Shown here one piece after another: positions 11,512 to 23,082 of a stretch of DNA of 64,000 nucleotides. Under the pieces are notes generated by a model, which saw only the letters and a list, made by a program, of their open reading frames with translations, was not told where the DNA came from and made no database searches. Position 1 is the first letter of the stretch. Each line of letters opens with the position of its first letter. Source of the stretch: Adiantum capillus-veneris (lineage: Eukaryota; Streptophyta; Polypodiopsida; Polypodiales; Pteridaceae). Location: contig CM043964.1 of NCBI GenBank assembly GCA_014529385.2, forward strand, positions 105,203,587 to 105,267,586. Direction: 5' to 3'. The position numbers and the translations under genes are program-made.

Positions 11512-11558
11512 GCACACAATTCTATAGTATCTCTCATGCCCAGGGTGATCATGTTTGC

Positions 11559-13014
11559 TTGTCAAATGCACTTGAGTCATTCACAGAGGACCTAACTACA
11601 GGTGACTGGTTGCTCATTGGATGCTATCTGGGCACTTTGACAAGGCAAGAAGGATGGGATGATCAAGAGTTCAAAAGAATATGGAGAAAAAGTCTATGGA
11701 TACTTTTTGAAAGATGGGTACTTATGGAATCGTCCAAAACAAAGAAATGGAATGCCGATGAGAGTCGTGAATGATAAGGACACTCAAAATGAGCTTATGA
11801 AAAAGATTCATAAGAGTCTTTATGCTGGACATAGAGGTGTATGGGCCACCTTTGCTAAAATGAACGAGAGTTATTGGTGGAAAGGTATGTATAAAGATGT
11901 ATCTCACTTTGTGGAGTCCTATGAAACCTGTCAAATGTATTCAAATGTATGTCATCGTGATGGGTTGCACCCTACTTACCCATTGGCCATGCATTACAAG
12001 TGGGAAGTAGATTTGGTTACAATGTCATTGGGCTTATGGAAAATGAGATACATAGTGCTTGCACGAGAAGACTTAACCAACCAAGTTGAAGGTCGTGCTC
12101 TAAGAACAAAAAGCACAAAAGTGGTGTGTAAGTTCCTCTTGGATGATGTGATTAGCCGTTATGGCTGTGTTGGAAAAATAATAGCGGACATGGGTGAGTT
12201 GGATGTTGACAAAGCAAGGCATTTTTTCTCTAGATTGGGCATTAAACTTGCTCTCACTACTTCATATAATCCTGAGGGAAATGGAAAATCAGAGCGTGGG
12301 CATCCTCCTATTATTAAAGCTTTGGCTAAGGCCTGCAAAGGTAAAATGGGAGAGTGGCCTAGGTTATTGCCTTATGATTTATGGACTGATCGTACAGCTC
12401 ATAGCTCAATTACTGGTTATATGCCTTTTGAGTTGATGTATGGTCAGAAACCTATAATGCCAATTGAGGATGTAATTCCCACATGGAATGTATTGCCTTG
12501 GGAAGATGGAATGAGTAGGGAAGGACTTCTTGCTTTGCGCATACAACAGTTCGAAACAAGACCTCAAGATATTGAGAATGCAATAACATGGTTGAAATAT
12601 GTGAGGTTAAAGAATAAAGACAGATTTGATAAGAGGCATAGGCTCATACCTAAAGCTATTGAGGAAGGTGATTGGGTGTTGGTGTATGAAAACAGTCTTG
12701 ACAACCAATGTTCAATGATAATAAATCTTTCAAAGAGATGGTTTGGTCCTTATGTGGTTCAACATGTACATGGGAATACAACTTACACCTTGCATGAATT
12801 AGAGGGGACAAAAATGAAGATTCCCATTGCAGGGAAAAGAATCAAGTTATTCAAAAGAAGAGGTGATACAGATCCCTTTGATTCACAAGAAAGTCATAAT
12901 GAAGGCTCGAATGAAAATGGTATGGATGTGGATGAAGAACAAGAGGATGATGCGTTAGATTTCGTTGAAAGCAATGATGAAATCAACATGTTTGTGGACT
13001 TAAATGAAGACTGA
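11559..13014 (+). CDS. Integrase of element A (largely intact frame with acidic tail)
   Basis: The main frame, 11659-13014, encodes 451 residues; its N-terminal lead-in sits in another frame at 11559-11700, implying one frameshift. The zinc-binding H2C2 region is visible as HKSLYAGHRG...CQMYSN. The catalytic core has Asp in WEVDLVTM, Asp in KIIADMGELD and Glu in YNPEGNGKSERGH, the D,D-x-E triad that joins cDNA to the chromosome. A GPY/F-like module follows (SKRWFGPYVV). There is no chromodomain: the C-terminus is a strongly acidic tail (MDVDEEQEDD...). Motifs such as LAREDLTNQVEGRAL resemble fungal Ty3 integrases. Confidence 0.85.
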
Positions 13015-13060
13015 ACCTGCAAAAGATATATGTGGCACATGTTGGAGGATGTGCAAGTTT

Positions 13061-13072
13061 AGATGGGGTGAA
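13061..13072 (+). other. Polypurine tract of A
   Basis: AGATGGGGTGAA directly precedes the 3' LTR start TGTCATGTCG. Relic I has GAAGGGGTGGA at the same position (20967-20977) before the same LTR start. Confidence 0.6.
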
Positions 13073-14119
13073 TGTCATGTCGTGGCACATTTATGATATG
13101 AAATTACAATATCTACCTCACTCTCAATTATTTTGTTATGTGGGACCAAATGCTATGATGTACATAGTGTAATATATACGAAAATGGATGCCATGATTGC
13201 AGACGTGTACATACCTTGCCAGGCAGGCGAGGCCAAGGACGTGGCACCGTTGCATGTTTTACCACATTAAATAATGTCTAATTTTCTTTAGGAATGTAAA
13301 AATGTCGAGTGTTTTGAAGTGGCATGCTCGTTTTGCCTAGAAAGTTCAATACGGGCAATCTCGGCCGAAAATAGCAGGTTTCGTACGCAGGCGTAAAAGA
13401 CATGTCCAAAGTGCTTACCAAGTGGGAAAATGAGTTTCAACATGAAATTTGGGCCCAATGGATTTTTACACAAATTTAGGAATTTTGCCCAGCTCGTTTG
13501 GGCTTTTTACGGACAAAAAGGGGCATTTTTGGGCTAAAAGTGGCTAAAAATGGCCTTAAAATGGTAAACAATAGCCTAAAAATAGCTCAAAATTCCACAT
13601 CAATGATGGTTCCATTGTCTCTCAAGTTGTGTGGGAAGTTTTAGAGCCAAGAATGATCTCATGTGGGCATATGAGCAAGGAGATACAGCCATTCCTTTAC
13701 AGGGTGCTAGTGCAGTCCCTTGCTGCTTCCACTGCATGGTTGAGGTTGTGAGGTCTCCAATTAGGGTTTCCCCTCGTCAAATAACTACTTGGGCTTCTCC
13801 AATGAATTATTGAAGCTTCCATGAAATGGTCACGACAAAGAATTGAAGCGTATATTTAGGGTTTTTACAGGGTTTTTAAGAGGCCGAATGAGCACTGCAT
13901 CTGTGCAATTGGGAGCGAGGCTACACCTAATCATCACACACACAAGAGTTTTGAGTTAATCTTGGTTCTTTTTCAAAGTGGAGCTTTCATGGCTGGAGTT
14001 TTGTTCTTCTTTAGTATGTTTTTTGCTTCAAATCATCAATGCCTTGCTTGATTTTACTACGAATCCTCACAGTCAGAGACCCGACGCTTTCGTAGTCGCA
14101 CTACGCACTTCTTGACACA
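13073..14119 (+). repeat. 3' LTR of element A, uninterrupted
   Basis: 1047 bases from TGTCATGTCGTGG to CTTCTTGACACA. It serves as the reference that defines the insertion in the 5' LTR. Plus-strand frame 13631-13813 and minus frame 13288-13473 are LTR sequence only. After the LTR end the next nine bases TTTTTGGTG match those after the 5' LTR, then similarity stops, so the exact end may lie a few bases later. Confidence 0.85.
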
Positions 14120-15094
14120 TTTTTGGTGCACCGACACAAAGACCAGGTGAAAGCCCACTCCTTCAACTTTAACCTGTGCTCAGGTTGATGTATCCTTGGT
14201 TTCTTGGTCCTAGCACTTTACTTTGAGTCGGTGCCCCAAAGTTCGACGTGCCATAACTTGTCGCTCAGGACTCCGATTGAGGAGCCATCGATTCCTAACA
14301 AACCCACATGATAAGGACTACCGTTAACTTTTATGAGGCCCCAAAAATTACAAATGTAATGCTTTCAGATACAACCAAATTGGCACACAATTGGCCCTTG
14401 ACAAATTTTCAACTAGCCATAACTCTCTCCCTGGAGCTTTGTTTGACAATCCGAGAAGACCGCATGCTCTAAAACTCAAGCTTTACACACCTACTTGTCT
14501 GTTATATCTCAGGCCACCTATCTCCATTTGCCCTACCCGTAGGGAATTTGCAAGACCTTCTAAGTTTAAACTGGCATAACTTTCACATTGTGGCCCCGTT
14601 TGACGAGCAGTTTGCACAAGCTTCTAGAGCATCTCGAGAACTATATTGCAAGGCATATCCCCGTGTTTTGGACACCTTAGATCACCATCCCAATTGGCCC
14701 TCTTTGGAGCACTTTTGGCCTAAGAAACCACATTAATTATGAATCCGAATTGCACCTCTCCTGCCCATACCTTTCATACCTGATTTACCATTGAATCCCA
14801 CACTTGTAGGCATATGTAGCCTTGTATAACATACTTATTGGCTTAAACCAACTTTGGTTGCACCATCATTGCCCACCCCTCTTGTTGAGCATTCATGTTC
14901 AACTAAAACCATATTCATAGAACTTTGAAAGCTACCACACTAAACAAACAAGCGAAAGCAGTCCTATGGCCATAACCATATGTATAGGTTATGTATAAGC
15001 CTCAACTCCTCCGCAAATTGCATGCTTCAAGTGGGTTGCCCACCTCCTTTGACTACAATATGATGCACCTCATGCACTAGACTCCTTAGGCCAA
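14120..15094 (-). repeat. Decayed LTR-like DNA on the 3' side of relic H
   Basis: Parts resemble 18290-18920. Both copies contain a GGAGC-ACTTTTGGCCTAA-AAAC block (about 14705-14730 and 18365-18390) and a TTGAGCATTCATGTTCAAC-like block (14884 and 18849). These flank the minus-strand integrase pieces of H and may be its two LTRs. Similarity is patchy and no termini could be fixed. Plus frames at 14391-14579 and 14548-14736 have no domain support. Confidence 0.3.
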
Positions 15095-15275
15095 TTATGG
15101 CTTGAGCCACACTCCATTTACTTTGTGCCTAAGAAGCTTCCCATTTTCTCTCATAAACTTATAGGTTCCATTCAAAAATGCCTTCTGTATTTTGTATGGG
15201 CCCACCCATTTCTTCTTAAACTTCTTTTGGAACGTAAAATCTAGGTAGCTCTCATACCTCATCACTAGATCCCTT
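15095..15275 (-). pseudogene. Integrase C-terminal segment of relic H
   Basis: Reading leftward: RDLVMRYESYLDFTFQKKF, then KKKWVGPYKIQKAFLNGTYK, then HKVNGVWLKP and a TAA at 15095-15097. This is the GPY/F-type C-terminal module of Ty3/gypsy integrase. It closely parallels the same region of element C (28376-28633: DLVLRYNSKL, KWEGPFKV, NGTYQLANLDG), so H belongs to a C-like family and not to the A/B/I family. It is separated from its upstream part (17888-18192) by repeat K copy 1. Confidence 0.75.
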
Positions 15276-15292
15276 CATGTATACCCTTGTCA

Positions 15293-17890
15293 GGTAGTGA
15301 GGTGGTCCGGGGCGGGCAACAAGAAGAGCGGCCTCTAAACACCCTTCGAGGCTCTCGTGCTGCTCAATTGGGGCTGGGGCAAGCACAATCAGAGACAACA
15401 ACAACCCACAGCAAGAAACCAAACAAGAAAAGGGGCACCACCTAGTTGTAGATGCGAACTAGGACGCACGTGATATCTCCTTGTACTCAAACGCACAAAG
15501 AGAGGGGAATGCAAGATAGCCACACACACCAAACACAAACATTCACCATGCTAGAGAGAGGTAAGAGCACGAATCAACTTGAGCAACTCAATCTTAGCCT
15601 TAAAGACTAGATGCACACAAAGCTTGATGAGAAATAGAGAGACAGCACAAAACTTGACCTTGTTGCCAATACACAAATTGTCTTAGGGTCACGGGAGCCC
15701 TCTCACCGAGCACCCTCTTACAATTGACTTTTTAGGCAAACAATTCAACAAGCCCTCAAACCACCAAGCATGAAATGGCACAACAAACTTCAAGGACAAT
15801 ATACCTTCAACCACCTGATGAGCCAACTTATCAAGTCAATTTGGAGAGAAGAGTCGTAGTTGCAGCATACAATTGCACCCAGAACTATAAATCTTATTTA
15901 TGGACAAGAGTAGGCTACAAGAGTGATGCAGAATATAGCATCACTCCACTCTTCTAGATAGCATACTTAACTTCAAGCTTCTCCATGCACCTATGTGTAG
16001 TGATGGAATAGAGCACTCACAATGCACACACTCTACACAACTAATCTTGAAGACTGATGTGTTATGTGTTGAGAATGGTGTGGTGTAGTGTGATCATGTG
16101 ATAATTTACAAGGGAGAGAGGGGCTCTATTTATAGGTTTTAGAAGCCCCGATTAGGATTAGGCCAAATCAAGTTTATTTGAAGGAATAAAAGATTATGCA
16201 TATTTTTATTTTTTTTCATGAGGGTGGGTCTCTCTTGTCCTTTGAGTCACATGGATGTGGGCTCAAGGGAAGAGAATTATTGAGGATGAAAGGAGAGAGG
16301 ATTGAGTGAATAATTTGGGAGTGCCTACTCTAGTAGAGGGTGCATTTTACAATAAGGTTAGTGGTTAGTAGTTAGTAGTTAGTAATTATCACTAAAAAAT
16401 ATTTACAAAATCATTCACCAAATGGTGAGATATATGATGAGAAAAGTTAGAGAAGGGATGAGCTTGTAAAGAGAGGTTGAAGCTTTGGAGAAGTTGACAT
16501 TCACCTCTTTACAGCATCGGTAGAAGAAGCGGTCAGCATGGCAAAGTACCGCGTGTCGATGAAGCTATGTTATCTTCAAACCTTGGAAAATTCATGATAA
16601 AGCCTTTATTTGCAGAGGTTAACCTTGGATTTTTGCTGATTTTTTGAAGTTCTTTACAAAGATGAATAGAGTATGGTAATATGGACATATATGTAGAGAG
16701 AAAGGGGGACACATAGGGTGTAGAAATGGAGGATGAAGGCTATGGAGGTGTGAGAGATGTGGAAATGGTGAAGAGAGTGAATTAGGACATGGGAGTTGCA
16801 GGTTTGGGAGTGGGAAGGAGAGGGAGGAGTGTGTGTGAAAGAGGAAAATGATAAAGTGGAAGAGGGAGTGTCGCTGCATAGCATGGGCAAACTGGGGTCC
16901 ACCAATAAAATCATAGCTCACAGCTCATAGCTCAAAAAAATATGAAAAAATTTGAGGTAAAAGTTCAGCTCATGAGCTAAAACTTTTGTTTGTGTCACCT
17001 TTTCAAATTCGGGGAGCATGTGATCTTTAAAAATTCAGCAAAACCGACTGTTTTTTCCACTACACAAGGTCCTTGTGAGGTCCTTCTTTGGATGATTCTT
17101 TTGAATACCTCCAAGAGTGATCTCTCCATGGTGCATGCATGCATTCCACATACCCTTGACCTTATTTGGTAGGTCTATAATTGAAGATATTGTTGAGATC
17201 ATGATATAAGTGAATAATACAACTAAGGAAATCAAATATTGAGGGGTCTAAAAAAATATGTACATGTCAAATATAAATAATATAGGTGGAAAAAATATAA
17301 AGGGGTCAAAATAAATCTCTCTCATTATAAGTCTACCATAAAAAGATGAATATTTTTGGTGGTCTAATTTATGAGAGTAATAGAGAATAGATGTAGGAAG
17401 GAAAAAATCACAATAGTGAAAAAATATACACATAAATAGAACTAGTTTTTTTGGATTTTTGTTGGGATGGAGTTACACCAAAAATAAGAGAAGCTTGCAT
17501 GAAATTATTTTATATGGAATAAAGAGTACGCAAAATGGTAAGAAAAAATATGGTAATGTTGAGTCATAGCATAAATAACACACCATAGGTAGAGATATTT
17601 AAATAAATACCAAAATAATTATGAAAAATCCTTTTATTTAGGCCCTATATACAATGAAATATTTACACACAAATGGGCCATAATATACTTATATTTTTAT
17701 TTTATTTTTTTATTTGGCTCAACTAGCCCAGTGACTAGCTAATTAAGGGTTTTTAAGAAGATATGGGAAAAGTTCCCTAACTCACACACACCTATATACA
17801 GTGAAATGGTAGGGATAGCCACAGTGTTTGAATGATTTTGGTAGGGTGGGTTAACTCACTATGGCAATTACGGAGAGCCGAAAAACGGCT
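15293..17890 (-). mobile_element. Dispersed non-coding repeat K, copy 1
   Basis: About 2.6 kb, matched along its length by 59829-62563. Shared landmarks include GGTCCGGGGC at 15303, GGGGCACCACCTAG at 15433, the CTATTTATAGG block at 16126, GGGCAAACTGGGGTCCA at 16885 and CTAGCCCAGTGACTAGCTAA at 17723. It has no coding capacity. On the minus strand CCTATAAATAG is a canonical TATA box, suggesting that the repeat is a long solo LTR or non-autonomous element read leftward. It splits the integrase of relic H. Flanking GTCAG/ATCAG is at best an imperfect target duplication. Class uncertain. Confidence 0.7.
16121..16136 (-). promoter_or_regulatory. TATA box in repeat K
   Basis: Minus-strand CCTATAAATAGAG is conserved in copy 2 near 60652 (CCTATAAATAGG). 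Conservation in two diverged copies supports a promoter directing leftward transcription. Confidence 0.45.
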
Positions 17891-18192
17891 ATCAGTAGAA
17901 TTTGATTAACATTTGAAACTCCTTTCTCCCATTGCCTCACATAATAGTTCATTACGGCCTCTCTATTCATCTGGAAGGCCTCAAGACCAGCAATCCAATC
18001 TTGTAACATTTCATGTTGGGTGGCATTGACGTGCCACATACCTTTTAAAGCACCAAGCTGCACTTGTAGTGGTAGCATTTCCTCCTTGTTGCCATAAACC
18101 AACTCAAATGGGGTAAAGTTGGTCACCACTTTATAGGATGTCCTGTATTCCCACAAGCACTTTTCCAAATTTAGACTCCTGCTTGTACACAT
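17888..18192 (-). pseudogene. Integrase core fragment of relic H
   Basis: A 113-residue frame contains KCLWEYRTSYKVVTNFTPFE followed by LVYGNKEEMLPL. This is the end of the Ty3/gypsy integrase core (ALWAYRTS...TPF-LVYG is the common plant form, seen in element C at about 28760-28840). It continues into a helical region (AFQMNREAVMNYYVRQWEKG) and is then cut by repeat K at about 17890. The rest continues at 15275. Upstream zinc-binding and catalytic residues are missing. Confidence 0.75.
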
Positions 18193-19150
18193 ACTTTGTT
18201 AACATCTTGATTGAGAATTTCACTTCTATCCATTCACATTAGCTTTGACCATCTGTCTCCACTTATCCTATTGGATCAACTTGTACAGCATCTCAAGCCC
18301 CACATTCTAAAGCACCAATTGAACATTCCAAAAATCTTTGCTTGCTATCCCGTATGGACCATTTTGGAGCCCTTTTGGCCTAAAAAACTCCAGCAAGCAT
18401 ACATTCTAGCTATCACCTGCTTACGTAGTTCTTTTGTATTTACTTCAACACTCTATCTAGCACATGTAAACATACATATCCCTGCTTGTGCCCTTTGTCA
18501 TGGTCGACACACTTTGGCTGTACCAACGTGTCAAACTTTTGGGATAGGACGAGAGTGCCCACACTTCCCACTTGCATTATTTGAAACTTAAAAACCTCAA
18601 AAACATTCACTAGATCCAAATGAAGCCACTTGGAACCAGATCTAAAGCTTTGACACCCTCTCCAGGCATGTACATGTACCTAATTGCCAGCACGCAACAC
18701 GACTATTTGACATACATACATTCAGTGTCCACCATACTTGAAACCTAGTATACATTGGAAAAGCTTCCAAATGCATGTATTTATATTTATCTGTCTACAT
18801 GTACATTTATTAACACACTACTAAGAACATGCATCATTTCACAACCCCCAAGTTGAGTATTCATACTCAAACCTCACATCAAAAACCGTGCCATAAAACC
18901 TCACAAGTGACCCTAAAGTTCCTTGTGACTCATATGGAGACTCATCAACTTGCATATCACTACCTATGTGCCCAAGCATGCCACTCACACCAAAGGGGAA
19001 ATCATCTATTTTTTTGGCAAAATGCCACCGCACACTTGGATCCCAAGCATGATATGGATCTTCTCCAAAGTTGGTGCATACCATCTCATAACATAAATTG
19101 TCAAAATCATTTGAAACCATAGCTACCTCAAAATTCATCTCATGCCTAGA
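18193..19150 (-). other. LTR-like flank of relic H, with an unrecognised frame
   Basis: The proximal part shares blocks with 14700-14900 (possible LTR pair). The minus frame 18839-19156 (105 residues, containing DPYHAWDPSVRWHFAKKIDD) has protein-like composition, but I do not recognise it. It could be decayed pol sequence. The plus frames here overlap it and are not supported. Confidence 0.3.
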
Positions 19151-19599
19151 GCTCATTCAATCGATAATCATAAATCTCACATCATTTTCTTGATGCATCA
19201 ATTGCTCTTCATTCCCTGTGTGAAAGAGATCATCAATCCAACCACTAACAGCTCCATTCCAAAATTGAAAAAGAATTTAGAAACACTATTAATGAAGAAG
19301 AACTTCCATCTATATAACATTTGGGTGAAAGCATGTATAGGTGGTACCACATTTTTCACTTTTTAGTGGTACCCTTTGAAAAAGTGAGGACCGATGAAAA
19401 TTATGGGAAATTCACCAAAACTTGTGGACTTTATAGTTTTAGATTTTACATGAAAAATTCTATCCATTGATATATAACATGCTAGTTTATTTTACGTGTA
19501 ACACATGAAGATGGGGCTTGTAAACTGCTACCAAAGGACTATCCGAGACACCCCTTTCTGGTACCACCAGTACATTCTTTCATCCATTTGTCTAGATCC
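19151..19599. other. No supported feature
   Basis: AT-rich spacer between relics H and I. A short plus frame at 19142-19366 has no domain. Confidence 0.3.
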
Positions 19600-20977
19600 T
19601 GAAAAGAAGAACACTTAAAGGCTATTCATAAACTAAAGAAGATGTTACAAGAGGCTCCTACATTAAGGAAATTAGACTACAAAAGCGAGAAGCCAATTAT
19701 TGTGATAGTTGACAAGAGTCCTACAAGTATTGGGTAGGATATTGGACAAAATAATGAGTAGGGGAAAAAGAGGTCCAAACACCCTTGTGACCTACCCATA
19801 GTGACTCATGAAATTCTTTTAAGTACATGGAGTTGTGTTTCCCAATCACACGCCACTCGCTGAGGGGTACCTCTTTGTTTCTTTGGATTCTTCCACAAGA
19901 AACCATCCTACAAGAAATACCCATCATCCTTCTTGCAATTACGATTAAACCCTTGATTGCTCCAATCCCCTTGCTTCTTTAATATACTCAAATATTTCTT
20001 GATTAATAGCCATTCACCTTCATATTTGTCCTCTGCAAAAGACTCTAGTTCATAAATCACACTTTCACACTCTGCATCCATTTGCAAGGAGGTAAAGAAC
20101 CTCAATCCCACATCCTCACTTTCAGAAATTTGATCTTCTTCATCTTTAGTCTGGCACACTTTCACACTCTGCATGCATTTGCAAGGAGGTAAAGAACCTC
20201 AAGCCCACATTCTCACTTTCAGAAATCAAATCCTCTTCATCTTTAGTTCTGGCAACTGGATAGCATATCAGCTACCGGATTATCCTTACGTGCAACATGA
20301 GACTCAAGACTTAATTAATTTATGTATACAATCCAACATAGCATAGCTTTATATGGTGTAGAACATCTTGTAATCACCCCGATTAATGGTAAACAATCCA
20401 TCTCCACTTCATAAAAGCATCAATAAAGTCAGGCTTGTCGCACCTCAAGGTAGTTGATGCACCCAAAGTTCCCTTTTTACCTACAAATATGCTCCTTGTC
20501 AAGCACTTAATACCTTAGCTCCAAATCTAATAGCATATCTCAGGAAAAATTTGATGAATGCTCATTTAAAGAATAAGGATGCTTTTGACAAATGGCATAG
20601 GCTAAGGCCAAATGATATTCAATAAGGGATTCAATTCTCAGTAACGATAGTAGTTTAGAGAATTAGTACAAAGCTATATACAAGATGGTTAAGCAGTGGT
20701 TTGGTCCCCGTTTGGTCCCTATGTGGTTTAACATGCTTTTCCTAATGCTACCTACAAATTATGTGAAATGGATAGCACAGAGTTGAAGGTTCCAATTGTG
20801 GGTAAATATGTCAAAATGTATTAAAAGAGAGGTGCATAGCTTCAAATTGAAGAAGAATATATGAGTGTGCCTGAAGATAGGAATTTGGATGATGAAGATG
20901 AGTTTTTAGATGAAAATAATGACTTAGATGACTAGGTTGGCAAATGCCAGAGGATGTGCAGGCTTAGAAGGGGTGGA
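19600..20977 (+). pseudogene. Gypsy relic I (A/B family) with an internal inversion
   Basis: From 19600 the plus strand reads the RT-RNase H junction and RNase H start (KAIHKLKKMLQEAPTLRKLD, IIVIVDKSPTSIG). From about 19766 to 20524 the homologous coding lies on the minus strand: read from 20524 leftward it gives RYAIRFGAKVLS, then KRELW, the linker EGEWLLIKKYLSILKKQ and an integrase start EFHESLWVGHKGVWTSF. From about 20540 the plus strand resumes with the integrase C-terminus (LKNKDAFDKWHRLRPNDI, an NLSKRWF-like remnant and the acidic tail). The integrase core is missing. Many stops are present. A purine tract and LTR follow. Confidence 0.7.
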
Positions 20978-21850
20978 TGTCATGTCGCTTTGTGGGCAAG
21001 GGATGAAAGACAAGGATTTGCATGTATTTTTTATTTTTGGCAATCTTATGATCTATGAGAGATTCTATTATGAGTGTGGTGTAAGCTAATTGTGGGTTTT
21101 GGGGCCATTAAATGAGATTTGATGCCTGTAGACCAAGATATAGTAATTCTATCAAAATGCAGCATTATAGGTCAAAACTATAGTGCTTAATGTGGTCTTC
21201 ATGTCTGTCTTTATGGCTCATCAATCAGACTCTGGACAAGGAAGATATGGGTAGCACAAGTCTTTTTCTAGTGTTCTTGGATCCACCTCGATATGTGTGT
21301 TGGGAAATTTGAATGAATTCTAACATGGGTGCTTTCTAGTGCTTAGAAGAGCTACAAGATGTGCTTTACAATGCTCAAATTGGCCATTCAGTGCTTGACT
21401 TATGGCATGTTCAATTCTCTTTGCAATTTCAAATATCTGTGAGCGAAGAAAATTCATGTGAATGAAACTAATGTGTCATCCACACTGGTTTAGTCAATAT
21501 CCGAGCCAAAGAGGATTCTTGGCAATGCCTTGGTTGATTTGTATGCCAAATAGAGTGCAGTTGTCACAGCAAAAGTTGTGCTCGACACTACTGTAGTCAA
21601 TATCTCTAGGTGCTTTTGGTAATGATTTGGATTGAGATGAAAGCGGAATGTTAAGCTTGGTGGAGGTGATATTGATTACTTGCCACATCATTGAGCTTGT
21701 TCCCCACGCCATGTCAGTCATGGTGTCATGATTGATGTAGAGGAAAAGTGGGAGGTTAAAGGAAGGGTTTTCTTTAGGGGTCTTTATACATTGTGTGTGG
21801 GAGGAGATAAAGAATAGGAGAAATACAAGCAAAGGGAAAGGAGGAGATAA
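20978..21850 (+). repeat. 3' LTR remnant of relic I (right boundary uncertain)
   Basis: Starts TGTCATGTCG, as in element A, directly after GAAGGGGTGGA. Only the start is clearly homologous; I could not locate the LTR end. A minus frame at 21494-21832 is unsupported. Confidence 0.45.
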
Positions 21851-21992
21851 GACTGAGGTGAGGCAAAGCTCTCTCTTGGGGGAGCATTCATCAAGAAGGA
21901 GATCTTGCGGCTCGTGCTCTCTTGAGAGAGCTCTCTGAGTACAAAAAAGAGGGGAAAGAGATAAAGATCAGGGGAGTTAAGGATGGAGGGAT

Positions 21993-22315
<323 letters not shown>

Positions 22316-22530
22316 AGCTCTCATAGAATAGAATCCTCTCTCTCGTCGGGTCTATCTCTTGAGTTTTCATCAAAGTTCCCTCTTGAGATCTCTCTTGAGA
22401 TATTTTAGGAGCATAATTAGCAAGAAAGCATGAACAAAAGGGAGTAGAGGGGAGAGGATTTGAAATATTTACACCATTTCTCTCAAGGATTTGACAGAAG
22501 AGCAAGAAGGGAAAAGAATTGTGAAACGTC

Positions 22531-23082
22531 ATTCAAAGTTTGTTGAACACATACTTAACCAGTGGGGATCAACAAAAGTGGAAAATGATGCTTTTTTTAC
22601 TCAATAGATAATAAGCACAATTATTATCTCTTGCTAGTTAGAGAACTCATTTTTGACATTTTTTAGTTCACAAGACAGGTAGACACATCATACACAAATC
22701 CTAGAAAGTTTGAAGTCATTTGGGCACTTTTTTGCTGCTTGAATTTTAGTTTTTTGGAACTAAGGGTTGTAGATTGGTCTTTTGGCTACATTGGCAAGGT
22801 TGAACCTCAAAATGTTGTCCAATCTTCCTTGTATATATTTGTAGGTTAATAGATTGACTTGTATACCTTTCATTTTACAAGAGTGATCAAGGTCAAGCTT
22901 GAGGACTACTAGCTCGGATTTATGACAGAGGAAACAGGAAGGTATTGGTACTAAGGGCCAGGTATTTTGGTCTTTATGTACCTTAGATTTATCCGCGTCA
23001 TAGAAACTCACGGTTATAATTGAGAAACTCAGAGTAGAGTATCTATTAAGGAGAGTGTAATCCAAGGGAACCATTAGAGACT
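22531..23082 (+). other. Leader-like DNA before the gag of D
   Basis: No domain, LTR terminus or primer site could be identified. It may be the 5' leader of element D, whose 5' LTR was not found. Confidence 0.25.

Larger units (their letters stand above)
3296..14119 (+). mobile_element. Ty3/gypsy LTR retrotransposon A (fungal-like pol lineage), defective
   Basis: Two LTRs of about 1.0 kb bracket gag, protease, an RT remnant, RNase H and integrase in the Ty3/gypsy order (integrase last). The 5' LTR is split by an LTR-type insertion at 3975-7601. A primer site begins at 7947 and a purine-rich tract precedes the 3' LTR at 13061. The RT catalytic core is absent: coding passes from unassigned sequence near 10690 to the end of the RT domain. 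No clean target duplication is seen, because the first ~30 bases of the left LTR diverge from the right one. Elements B (24504-38458) and I (19600-20977) belong to the same family. Confidence 0.88.

Noticed and set aside
13631-13813. 60-codon plus frame
   Set aside because: It lies inside the 3' LTR of A and is broken in the 5' LTR copy.
17875-17895. Helitron 3' end suggested by the hairpin AGCCG-AAAAA-CGGCT at one end of repeat K
   Set aside because: No CTRR end at the right distance in both copies, no TC start, and copy 2 shows an 8-bp duplication, which Helitrons do not make.
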